A DNA stretch of 64,000 nucleotides, taken from assembly GCF_963678635.1 (NCBI RefSeq), contig NC_087063.1, forward strand, positions 21,770,701-21,834,700, in the 5' to 3' direction. Position 1 is the stretch's first letter. Each line of letters starts with the position of its first letter. Below are positions 46,372 to 56,139 of the stretch, one piece after another. The translations under genes were made by a program, and so were the position numbers. The DNA is from Symsagittifera roscoffensis (taxonomy: Eukaryota > Xenacoelomorpha > Acoela > Convolutidae). Under the pieces are notes generated by a model. That model saw only the letters and a list, made by a program, of their open reading frames with translations. It had not been told where the DNA came from and did no database searches.

Positions 46372-46880
46372 TAGTGTTTTTATGGAGCTCCTGGGTGTTT
46401 TTACGACATCATGACTACGGAGTCGAACCCACTTGACACAGCTCCGGGCTACATGCCCATTCTAGAGTACCGGTGGTACGGTTCAGCGGGAACTTGTAAA
46501 CCTTCCGGCTGTACCGTGATAGCTTTTTAAGAAAACTCGAGAAAATTTCCTGGTACGCTCTCCGAACGAGGCTTAGCTAACCGAGTAAAAGGGGGTAACT
46601 AGGGGGACAAAAACACGAGCAAAAAGAAAAAAAGCGAAACAAAAACAAGAAAAAAGAATAGAAAAAGGAACAAAAACCATAAAACAAAAAATTACATTGA
46701 CTTTGACACCAGATTAGTGGGATCAAACCTTTATATTAAATAAATAGTGTACCCATACTGTTTTATAAGACCGATCATTTCGATCAACCTAGCAATCTAA
46801 TCCAGCAACCTCAATAAGGTGCCCGAGTGGGGGGCGTTGTTAAGGGTTTTCAGATAGCTTGCAACTTAGCTGGATAACTA

Positions 46881-47070
46881 GGAGACTTGACTGGAAGAGG
46901 TGACCAGCCGAGTGGGAAAGTGGTTCACACGGATTGAGCTGAACCACTAGGAGACTTGACTGGAAGAGGTGACCAGCCGAGTGGGAAAGTGGTTCACAAG
47001 GATTGAGCTGAACCGCTAGGAGACTTGACTGGATGAGGTGACCAGCCAAGTAGGAAGGTGGTGCTGGTGA
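46881..47070 (+). repeat. 69-bp tandem repeat, three copies, in the leader
   Basis: GGAGACTTGACTGG starts at 46,881, 46,950 and 47,019, an exact 69-bp period. The same unit occurs twice, more diverged, at 8,550-8,662 and at 12,555/12,715. Its conserved place in the leader suggests a function such as RNA packaging or protein binding, which is inference. Confidence 0.85.
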
Positions 47071-47959
47071 CAAATGCAGTGCACGTCAAGGAGACAACCA
47101 GCACGAGCAGAGCAACAAGAGGGGACGGGGGCGTTCTCAAGTTGGTCAAACGGGTATCGTTAAAATCCACATTACATTATAGGAATAAGTGTAAAATTGG
47201 ATAAGCGGAACCCCATTGTTTCGAGGAAGTTTTTACTCAAGCAGGCCTGGAAACAGGTCTACGGTTTTCTCTCGAGAGGTTGAGCACCCGGCGCTCAAGG
47301 GAACTTTCGGCTTAAGAGGGGGGCTAAAGAGGGGGGAGGTTAGAAGGGGGGCTCGTTAGGTTAGAGGTTGGTGGTTGTAAAGTGTAAAAGGGGGGAAACA
47401 TTAGAGTAACTAATTGATCGGCATCGTCGATTTAGTTACAATAGATTCTTACACGCGTCGGTTATAAGAAGCGGATATCCAAATTTAACGTCGAGTTAAG
47501 GTAGGTACCCTGGTCGGATCAGAAGGGGCAACGGACATAGACAGTTTTTGTGATAACCCATAAGATCGCCAGCAGGGGGGAGGAAAACGCGTGGCAATCG
47601 GGTACCAGACGTTTTTTTTCGGACAAAGGTTGACATCTGTCAGCTTTGAATTTTAAGTGGGTTCATCTCTCTGTTTTTATAATTTTTCCTGTTTAAATTT
47701 TTACGTTTTGGTGAGAATTTGTTATTGGTATTTGAACGAACAGGTGATCACAAGATACCTGCGAAGAAGTTGGGTTTCAAACTGCCTGAAACAACGAAAG
47801 GGAGATAAATACGGGGGGTCAGTATTTGAAGCTTTTGGCCATTAAGATAGGGTTTTTGGGAAAATTTTTATTAGAGCTCAAGTGGTGGTACACGGTACAG
47901 TGGTTCAAGAGTCCCCACAACAAAGAGGAAGAAATCCTACTATCCAGACACTTGGTGAC

Positions 47960-48745
47960 AAGTCTTTGGACAGTACCGAAGAAGTCTTGGGACAGTGCAG
48001 TCTGGGGATGGTCTTGGAGCAGTGCAGTCTTGGGACAGTCTTGGGACAGTGCAGTCTTGGGACAGTCTTGGGACGGTGCAGTTTTGGGACAGTCTTGGGC
48101 CAGAGCAGTCTTGGTACGGTCTTGGGACAGTACAGTCTTGGGACGGTACGGTCTTGGGACAGTGCAGTCTTGGGACAGTGCAGTCTTTGGACGGTGCGGT
48201 CTTGGGACACTGGTCTTGGGACAGTGGTCTTGGGACAGTGGTCTTGGGACAGTGGTCTTGGGACAGTGCAGTCTTGGGACGGTGCGGTCTTGGGACACTG
48301 GTCTTGGGACAGTGGTCTTGGGACAGTGGTCTTGGGACACTGGTCTTGGGACAGTGGTCTTGGGACAGTAGTCATGGGACAGTAGTCTTGGGACAGTGGT
48401 CTTGGGACAGTGGTCTTGGGACAGTAGTCTTGTGACAGTAGTCTTGGGACAGTAGTCTTGGGACAGTAGTCTTGGGACAGTAGTCTTGGGACAGTAGTCT
48501 TGGGACAGTAGTCTTGGGACAGTAGTCTTGGGACAGTAGTCTTGGGACAGTAGTCTTGGGACAGTAGTCTTGGGACAGTAGTCTTGGGACAGAAGTCTTG
48601 GGACAGTAGTCTTGTGACACTAACAAGAAGTACTGGGACAGCACCGAGTAGTCTTGGGACAGTAGAGAGAAAGCTTGGGACAGTACGTAGAGGTGTTGGG
48701 ACAGCACGAAGAAGTGGTGTGACGGTACTAAAGGGTCTTAAGACA
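47960..48745 (+). repeat. Minisatellite of GTCTTGGGACAGTN (about 13-14 bp unit)
   Basis: Dozens of near-identical units, most uniform at 48,360-48,600, degenerate at both ends. The unit is G-rich on the plus strand. B and C have only a few units at the same place and A none, so the array changes length between copies. Confidence 0.9.
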
Positions 48746-48961
48746 GGTCAAAATAACTAAATCAAAAGCAAGAGGACTAGTCGGAACGTTAAATCGCGAT
48801 AGATCGGATCCTGTTGGGATCACGAATTAGTAAAATTTGAATAAATCTTATAAGGAACAGGAAAGTAGTTTTTCTTTTTATTATCAAAATTTTTTTTTAT
48901 TCTTAGAATAGGATTTTGTAAATAGCAATACTGTAAATAGATTCAATTGTAAATAAAAGTC

Positions 48962-50051
48962 ATGAGACGGAACAGGGTACCGGTAGCTGAAAAAAGAGCT
49001 ACAGAATCAAAGACAAAATATAACTCGTCGCTACGAAAAATGACATCGGTTGGCCCAAGAATAACAAAGGAGAACTTTTTAGTTAGCATGGTCAACACAA
49101 GGAGTACTAGAGGTAACAAGACAAAAGAGGGCGCGGAAGGGAAACAAGCGGAACCCGCCAACGAGATTGACCTAGAAACACCAGACCAGAGAGAGGATGA
49201 GGTGGAGAAGAAGACGACTGAGTCGACACCGATGCCGAATGCAGAGGAACCAAATCAAAAGTCGATGGAGTTCTCGCCGATAGACACTGTGGAGGACACA
49301 ACAGGCAACACGCCAGAAACAGTAAAGGACGAGTCTCAAGTAAAAAGAACGTCATTTACTGAAAGGTTGGTAATGATGTTCGGGATGAAATCAAGAGACA
49401 TAGTGACGGAGGAACCGAAAACCGAGAAAGGTAAAACATTTGGAACAGTTCCCACGAAAACGACAGTGACCAAACAAGACGAAGACCAAGTTAAACAGGG
49501 AGCAGCAGCCAACAGCAGGGCAACAGCTGACCATGAAACAACAACTTCTCTTGAGCTGGGCGATCTGATGGCGAAGCTAGATCAGATCGACAAGAGACTA
49601 AAGCACAGCGAGGAGGATAGAGAGGTGATAAAGAAAGAATTAAGATACAACAAAGACGAGTACCTGGACAACTATTTCAATCTGGCGAAAGCGACAGAAG
49701 AAAAGCTTCATCAGATGTCAGACAAAGTAGATGCCACTGGCAAGAACATCAAAAAAAGACATGCAGGAGATGAAGCAACGGTATGACGCAGTGAACAGCC
49801 AGTTGGGGAGTCTGGAAACAAGAATGGACACAATGAGTAGGGACCAGGCTGAGAGTTCATGTGCAATACAGGCAAAACTAGACGCCATCTTGAGAAACTC
49901 TACGTCACAGGACAGGCCGGCAGCGGATCGAACGCAAGGCAACAGAGTTGACTTCGTGGAACCACATCGGAACAAACGGCAATCAACACCGTTACCATTA
50001 CCCCGGGATGCGGCGGGCACAGCACCGGGGGGGGGGGCAAAGCAATTATGA
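48962..50051 (+). pseudogene. ORF1, coiled-coil Gag-like protein (copy D)
   Basis: The frame from ATG 48,962 is open for 274 codons to 49,786, uninterrupted across the TGA site of A, B and C. It has a basic N-terminus (MRRNR), a Ser/Thr/Glu-rich middle and a heptad-rich region (LGDLMAKLDQIDKRL). One extra A in an A7 run (about 49,751) shifts the frame; the rest of the coiled coil is read at 49,731-50,051. TGA at 50,049-50,051 overlaps the next ATG. An intact ORF1 would be about 360 residues. Its place before the capsid ORF recalls the extra upstream ORF of plant Ogre elements, an analogy only. Confidence 0.7.
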
Positions 50052-51584
50052 AAAGTGGAACGGCAAATACGACGAGTGGTCCAGGGGATTCCACGACCCA
50101 CAATAACGTGGGACCGGATGCTATGACGTGGGCAAGCACCTGGGAGATGATGAACAGGACACTAGAAGCCTTCGCCATGAGGAACACCGACTCGATTGAC
50201 AGAGGAGGTAGCAAATCCAGGAAAACTTTCAAAAAACCGAAAGAATTCAAGGATGATTCAGACGGATGCATTGATACTTGGGTAGAAGTCATGAGATTAC
50301 ACTTGGAACAAGACAACTTGAACGATGAGAGACAAGCATGCACAGCGATAATCAGCAACTTAGAAGGCACGGCGTTGAAATGCGTGGTTGCGAAGAAGGA
50401 AGAGGAACGCGACACTGTGGATAAAATCTTCGAGATATTGTTGAATCGATTCGGGTCAGGCATGAAGGGTCATCAAGCGATGATGCGATTCGAAAAGAGA
50501 AGGCAAAGGGACGATGAATCGATTGATCGGTTCCTAGATGATCTCGAGAGCTTGAGACGAAGAAGTGATCCGGAAGAGTCAACGAACAGAAGAAACTTTA
50601 GCATCGCCTCAAAGTTCATTAATGGGGTAAAAAAGTGATGACTTGAGAACAATGTTAGCAACGTATTACACATTGTCGAACGACAATGCACCGACTCCAG
50701 TAGAGATGAGACAGAAGTCAAGAGAGTACATGATAATGAAGCCCAAGAAATACACATTTTCGGACAACAGGAACATGCAAGGGGGGAGCCAACCACAAAG
50801 GTCGTCATGGTACAAGCCTAGAGATGACATGGACAAACGTAGATTATGCGCGAACTGCGAGTCAGCTGATCATCACGTGGCGGATTGCACAACATACAAG
50901 CAGGGCATGAAGAGTCTGGGATATGCACCAGATGAGGAAGATATGAGCCAGATGGAGGAACACGAGTACTATAGTGGCTTAATCATCAAAATAGGTGCAA
51001 GATGCTTCTTCTGCAATCAAGAGGGGCACTTCAGGATGGACTGTCCTTTGTTTTGGGAGGCAATCAAGAACCAGAGTCACCCCAAGCATAAATTGGCATT
51101 AGCGGCGGTGCAGAATCAGAGAAATAGACAAACTGAGTTTGAAACAAAAAACTTGGAAGCACCGAGTACGGAACTGCCAACGAAGACAGTGAAGGATGTA
51201 ACGCAAGTTAATAGTGCGATAGAGGCCACGGCCAGGAATGCCCTAGAGATAAATTATGAAAAAGCGGCGTCAGAGGCGATTAACAAGCTGAAACAGGACC
51301 TAGCGACGAAGGAAATAGAGCAAAGGTTGAAGCAAGAGATCGACAGACAGAGATTGAATGAGACGTTAAGTTGCTCGGTGCCAGTGCCAGAAGCTGTGGC
51401 AGGGTCGACAAAGAGTGGAAATTGCAACACTCTGAAAAGGGTGACGGGAAAGCCATTCGGCATAACGAAAATCGGAGCCAGGATAATGTCAATAATCACT
51501 GTAGGTGGCCATGAGGTGACAAGAACTAAAGCGAACCCAGCGACCAGACAATTATGCACATCGACGTATACGCAGATTACTTGA
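50048..51584 (+). pseudogene. ORF2 start: capsid and two CCHC knuckles (copy D)
   Basis: The ATG at 50,048 lies in the ATGA overlap. The capsid region is open to 50,638; an extra A near 50,630 causes the shift. 50,643-51,584 continues with both knuckles intact: CANCESADHHVADC and CFFCNQEGHFRMDC, each CX2CX4HX4C (about 50,848-51,045). A one-base loss near 51,530 shifts the frame again. This is the best nucleocapsid in the window. It should bind element RNA in a virus-like particle. Confidence 0.85.
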
Positions 51585-52267
51585 GTGCGATAAGCCCACA
51601 GACGACTTCTAGAGCCTTGAGGGCGCTACTCACTAGAGGTGGCAGCAAGTCGGTCCGTGTGGACAACAGATATACAGAAGCTTATGGTCCGCATGAGGTG
51701 ATGTTGAATATAGATGGGATAAACATCTACACGAAAACAATGATAACATGTGATGAAGATCTAGTGGGGCAAATCTACGTGGGCAAAGAAGAACTAAAGG
51801 TGAGGTCGATTGGACACTGTGCCATGCTGGAGGAAGATGCAATGCACATCGGGACAGAGGCAGACGTATCAGCATATGTGCTTGACATAAGTGGCAAGAA
51901 GACTCAGTTGCGTCGGTTACTCGATACTGGAGCGGTCTTGAGTGTAATACCAATCGAAACTTGGGAACGAATGGGCTTCAACAAAGATGACTTGATAGAC
52001 TCAAGAATATGGTTGTCAGCTGCTAACAAAGGGGCGCTGAGGGTGCTAGGCAGAACACCAATATTAGCCCTAAATCTGGGGGAACGCAATCTGTGGATGA
52101 GCTTTTTTGTGGTAGAAAACCTAGGTGAGTCTGACCAGTTCATTTTAGGCAGAGACTTCTTCAGGAACTTCGACGTAACAATTGATTTAAACAATGCGAT
52201 GTTCAGGATACGGAAACCGGATAGGAGGTACGCAATTAAACCGGTAAATTTAAAAAAAAGCGAATGA
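51554..52267 (+). CDS. Retropepsin-like protease region of ORF2 (copy D)
   Basis: An open frame of 237 codons has LLDTGAVLSVIP at about 51,916-51,951, the only intact DTG in the window, and FILGRDFFRNFDVTIDL near 52,140-52,190. It should cleave the Gag-Pol polyprotein. The first codon is an internal Met after a frameshift, and TGA at 52,265 follows an A-run with one base more than copy C. Confidence 0.8.
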   Translation: MHIDVYADYLSAISPQTTSRALRALLTRGGSKSVRVDNRYTEAYGPHEVMLNIDGINIYTKTMITCDEDLVGQIYVGKEELKVRSIGHCAMLEEDAMHIGTEADVSAYVLDISGKKTQLRRLLDTGAVLSVIPIETWERMGFNKDDLIDSRIWLSAANKGALRVLGRTPILALNLGERNLWMSFFVVENLGESDQFILGRDFFRNFDVTIDLNNAMFRIRKPDRRYAIKPVNLKKSE

Positions 52268-52286
52268 AAATAAAGCACCGGTATTC

Positions 52287-54104
52287 TTGAGTAGGAGGGT
52301 GAGGCTGAAGGCGAACGAAGCGGCAATCGTAAGCTTGCGAATGAAAAATTACAATGAACTAAGTTACAACAAGCAAGTATGCATAGTCCCAAATCCTAAT
52401 AGTCGAAGTGCTGCCGTTTTAGGAAGATCCTTCTCGATAACCAAGACCGGTCTCTGCGTCAGTGTCTTGTTGAATACTCTTGATATACCCATCACGATAC
52501 AGAGGGGGAGGAAGCTGGGATATGCTTTACCCGTTGAAACTCGATATGAAATGACTGAAATTTCAAAACAAAATGAAGTTGTTGATTGTCCCAATCATAG
52601 GGACAAAATTTGTATCTTGAGACGATTGAAGAAAATAAAAGGTTCATCAGGTCTTGTGAAATCACTTAAGTCAGAGACAGACGATGGGCTATCGAGCTGT
52701 TCGAATTTTCCGGAACGGCCCACACTAGATGAAATGCAGAATGATAAACCGGTCCTACCGGAGATCGATCATTTAAGGGGCAAGATGACGGACGAACAGC
52801 TCGAAGCCATCATGGACGTACTAGAGCGGAACGAGGAAGTTTTTTCGAGACATAAAGCAGACATCGGGTGTTGTAATTTTGTTGAGCATGAAATAGAACT
52901 TGAAGAGAATGCGGTACCACACAGGGAGGGGGCGAGGCGCATGACCCTACACAAATCAGAGGCATGTAGGAAAGAAATAGAGACCTTAATAGAGCATGAC
53001 ATGATAGAACCATCCAAGTCACCGTGGGCGTGTGGAGTAGTGATGGCCAAAAAGAAAGGCGACCAATTGAGGTTTTGCTGTGACTTTCGGTATCTGAACT
53101 CCGTCACGGTGAAGGATGCCTATCCCATACCTAGGAGTGACGAGAGCCTCTCGAAGTTAGGTGACGCAAAATTTTTTACGACTATTGATTTAGGTTCGGC
53201 TTTCTGGCAGGTCCCGCTGAGGAAGCAAGACAGGGACACAACAGGGTTCGCTTGCGAGTTGGGGCTGTTTCAATGGAAACGGATGCCGTTTGGTCTTTGC
53301 AATGCCACAGCTACATTTCAACGGTTGATGGCACATGCGCTGATAGGTGTGACAAAGAAGTACGGCAATCTGGTAATGTGCTATGTGGATGACGTGGTAA
53401 TAGCGACGCCCACACTAGAAGACCACATCGAGCGACTGGACGAGGTGTTTGCATGTATGAAGAGGTCGGGGCTAAAGTGTAAGCCATCAAAGTGCGAGAT
53501 ACTCAAGGATTCGATAAAATACTTGGGCAGGATGGTGGACAGGCACGGCATCAGACCGGATCCAGATGCAGTAGAAGCAGTTCTAACTTGGAAATCGCCA
53601 AAAACGGAACACCAGTTGATGAGCTTCCTGGGTTTTGCGAACTACTACAGGGAAATCATCAAGGGCTATGCGGACAAGATATACCCGATGCAACAATTAA
53701 TGAGACACAAAGGCAAGAAGTTCACGTGGAACAACGCGGCGGAAGAATCATTCCAGAGAATAAAGAAAGAGTTGTGCGAGGCACCGGTGTTAGGGATGCC
53801 AGCGGAAAAAGGGATGTACGTGTTGGATACGGATGCGTCGGTAGTCGCGATCTCTGGAATTCTCAATCAAGAACAAGAATGGAACGGGAAGACAGTCTTA
53901 AGACCAATAGCATACGGGAGCAAAGTCTTGAGTGATACGGAAATGAAATACGGGGCACCGAAAGCAGAGATGTTCGCGGTGGTTACTTTCGTCGAGAAAT
54001 ACAGAGCATACTTAGGTAGCGAGCCGTTCAAGCTACGAGTCCACAACAGGGCACTCAGCTGGTTGAAAACGTACTCAATGGATCAGAGCTACATAGGGAG
54101 ATGA
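52287..54104 (+). CDS. Reverse transcriptase and RNase H (copy D)
   Basis: An open frame of 605 codons. RT motifs in order: RFCCDFRYLNSV, DLGSAFWQV (Asp at residue 301), MPFGLCNATATFQ and CYVDDVV (YVDD from residue 366). Then comes the connection with SFLGFANYYRE, and RNase H with LDTDASVVAIS and KAEMFAVV. The next conserved acidic site reads RVHNRALSWL, His where Ty3/Gypsy RNase H normally has Asp. TGA at 54,102 follows SYIGR, where the family normally has Trp; the homologous downstream frame continues to HQNADSLSKK at about 54,180. RT looks catalytically complete, RNase H does not. Confidence 0.9.
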   Translation: MSRRVRLKANEAAIVSLRMKNYNELSYNKQVCIVPNPNSRSAAVLGRSFSITKTGLCVSVLLNTLDIPITIQRGRKLGYALPVETRYEMTEISKQNEVVDCPNHRDKICILRRLKKIKGSSGLVKSLKSETDDGLSSCSNFPERPTLDEMQNDKPVLPEIDHLRGKMTDEQLEAIMDVLERNEEVFSRHKADIGCCNFVEHEIELEENAVPHREGARRMTLHKSEACRKEIETLIEHDMIEPSKSPWACGVVMAKKKGDQLRFCCDFRYLNSVTVKDAYPIPRSDESLSKLGDAKFFTTIDLGSAFWQVPLRKQDRDTTGFACELGLFQWKRMPFGLCNATATFQRLMAHALIGVTKKYGNLVMCYVDDVVIATPTLEDHIERLDEVFACMKRSGLKCKPSKCEILKDSIKYLGRMVDRHGIRPDPDAVEAVLTWKSPKTEHQLMSFLGFANYYREIIKGYADKIYPMQQLMRHKGKKFTWNNAAEESFQRIKKELCEAPVLGMPAEKGMYVLDTDASVVAISGILNQEQEWNGKTVLRPIAYGSKVLSDTEMKYGAPKAEMFAVVTFVEKYRAYLGSEPFKLRVHNRALSWLKTYSMDQSYIGR

Positions 54105-55221
54105 ATATTTCGCCTGAATGGGTACAACATGATAATTGAGCATAGAACAAGGGACAAACATCAGAATGCCGATAGCTTGAGTAAGAAGACGGAGTTCTAC
54201 GAAAGACAGGAACAAAGGGAGGCGGATAGGCCCGAAATCAAAGATGGACATTCTCCTTCATGGACAAAGAAACGTATGACAGTCTTCCACTCACGAGATG
54301 GCTAGACAAGTCAAGCAAACCGATAGAAGATCACCCCGAATTACCAGAGGAGCCTCCAAAGAAAACAATCTTGAAGAAGACCCGAGGAATGCCGATAGAG
54401 ATTATGCTCAAGTCAAAAATTGTGAGAGAGACGCTCAAGGCAAAAAGCTATGATCTCAACCAGGTGGAAACGGGAGATACTCAGATAGATGAAGACTTGT
54501 GGAGATAACTTGAGAAACTGGCAGACGATAAACCTGTGAACGAAAGAAAGGGTAGGGAGGAACCGGAAGTTACGATACTGCGAAGGAATGAAACAGTTGG
54601 CAACGCAGACTCTTTAAGAGGAAGCAATACTCATGGCAATGAAGTCGTGCGGTCACTGGTTGACAAAATCCCCGATAACATACTTGAGCGGACTCAGGTT
54701 AGGAAAAAGAAAGTGGCGTTTAAGGAAGAATCTGAACACCTGGGACTAGGTCAAGAGTCCGGGGAGTCGTCCACGTCCACTGAGGAAGAAGAAACCAGAG
54801 AAGAGAAATTGTCCGGGGAGTGTTAAGTATGGGAGGAAGATTCGGAAAAGAGCAGCGATGATCAGGATAGTCTATGCATGATACTGGCAGAGGAGAAGAT
54901 GAGACACCGCGAAAGGGAGCTACAAACAGATCCATCCTCAGGAACGTACAACTCGGGTGAACAAGAAGAACACGGAGGTGATGAACTTGAGAAAATTGCA
55001 GTATCGAGGAAACCATTCAGGGAGCTATCGTGCAACTCAAATTTCAGAACAAATCTGGTGCCAGAAGATGATACGAAGATTGTGAAGAGGATAATATGCG
55101 TATAGCTGAAGGATGACATCCACAACCCTGGGGAAATGAATGGACAGATCATGGCACTAAAGGAACATGTCAAAGCGAGAACAGGCTGTCGGACCTGATA
55201 AGGGCCCAAAAGAATGACAAG
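54105..55221 (+). pseudogene. RNase H end and acidic linker before integrase (copy D)
   Basis: After the TGA the frame continues with a 2-base gain near 54,246, TAA near 54,506, TAA near 54,824 and TAG near 55,103, and a one-base loss near 55,181. The linker is Glu/Asp/Ser-rich with two GTCCGGGGAGT motifs (54,757-54,767 and 54,811-54,821). No enzyme motif is seen. Confidence 0.65.
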
Positions 55222-56139
55222 ATGACAAGTAACCTATTCAAATGGATCCGGACGGGGTCCAAGGAGAAAGGGGACCTGGAGGAAGACAGCAACAAGATCT
55301 TGAGCCAGTTGTTTAAAGAAAGAAAAGATTTACTCTATCACACAGCTGATGGGGTGTTAGCGTGCATAAGAAAAGATGAGGAGAAGATATTACACAAGCA
55401 CAACCTCATCATATTACCACAATTGTATCAGACGGAAGTGTTATTCAGATTGCACGATCAGATGGGGCATCAGGGGATAGACAAAGTGCAACAGAGAATA
55501 CTTCTACACGTGAAAGACCCAAGGAAGATGAAGTTCCCGCTCATGTCCGTTGAAAGCTCGGAATTTAATGAGGTGGTGCAGATAGACCATCAAAAAATCT
55601 GCATGACAGAGTCGGGATATAACCAGATACTGGTTATAATGGATCACTTCACAAAGTTGGCAGAAGTGGTTCTGTGTCAGACAGCCTCAGCAGAGGAGAC
55701 TTGTGACCACCTGGTAACGCATTGGATATCACGATATGGTTGTCCAATGACTTTTCAGTCAGACAACGGCAAAGCCTTTGTGGGGGACTTGACAAAGGAA
55801 TTGATGAAGAGGTCACATATTGCTCAAGCACACTCGACAACCTACCATCCTCAGACCAAAGGGCTAGTAGAGAGACAGAATAGAACGTTGGTGAACATGC
55901 TGAGGGTATACTGCTCAAGATACATGACGGACTGGGATAAATATCTGCCGCAAGTCGTAGGGGCGTACAACAGTACGCAACACTCAATAACAGATATCAG
56001 TCCTTTCATGATGTTGACGGGCAAGGAGAGAGCAATGCCCCTGACATTCTTTTACCTGGAATACGAAGGGAAGAGGACGTCGCCACAAGCTTACGCGAAA
56101 GAAGCGATCAGGAGACAGCAGGAACTAAACGAGCTCTGA
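55222..56139 (+). CDS. Integrase core (copy D), CXXC half of zinc finger deleted
   Basis: An open frame of 305 codons: HDQMGH remains, but the 22 residues up to and including CPAC are lost by an in-frame 66-bp deletion near 55,502. The catalytic residues are present: QIDHQK, QSDNGK and GLVERQ, the last two 35 residues apart. TGA at 56,137 replaces a TGC of copy A. Without the zinc-binding domain, multimerisation and end binding would be expected to fail. Confidence 0.85.
   Translation: MTSNLFKWIRTGSKEKGDLEEDSNKILSQLFKERKDLLYHTADGVLACIRKDEEKILHKHNLIILPQLYQTEVLFRLHDQMGHQGIDKVQQRILLHVKDPRKMKFPLMSVESSEFNEVVQIDHQKICMTESGYNQILVIMDHFTKLAEVVLCQTASAEETCDHLVTHWISRYGCPMTFQSDNGKAFVGDLTKELMKRSHIAQAHSTTYHPQTKGLVERQNRTLVNMLRVYCSRYMTDWDKYLPQVVGAYNSTQHSITDISPFMMLTGKERAMPLTFFYLEYEGKRTSPQAYAKEAIRRQQELNEL

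Larger units (their letters stand above)
46372..48961 (+). other. Leader (5' UTR) of copy D
   Basis: The 2.6-kb stretch between LTR and ORF1 is non-coding. A TGG-starting candidate primer binding site begins at 46,383. It carries the 69-bp repeat array and the expanded minisatellite listed separately. Long frames on both strands in the minisatellite arise from the repeat and are not genes. Confidence 0.7.

Noticed and set aside
47819-48707. Long frames on both strands encoding repeats such as KTALSQD or LGTVQSWDS.
   Set aside because: They follow from a minisatellite whose unit lacks stops in several frames. The unit number varies between copies and there is no matching frame elsewhere.
47960-48745. 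CRISPR-like array.
   Set aside because: Units are head-to-tail without unique spacers, and the context is a eukaryotic LTR element.
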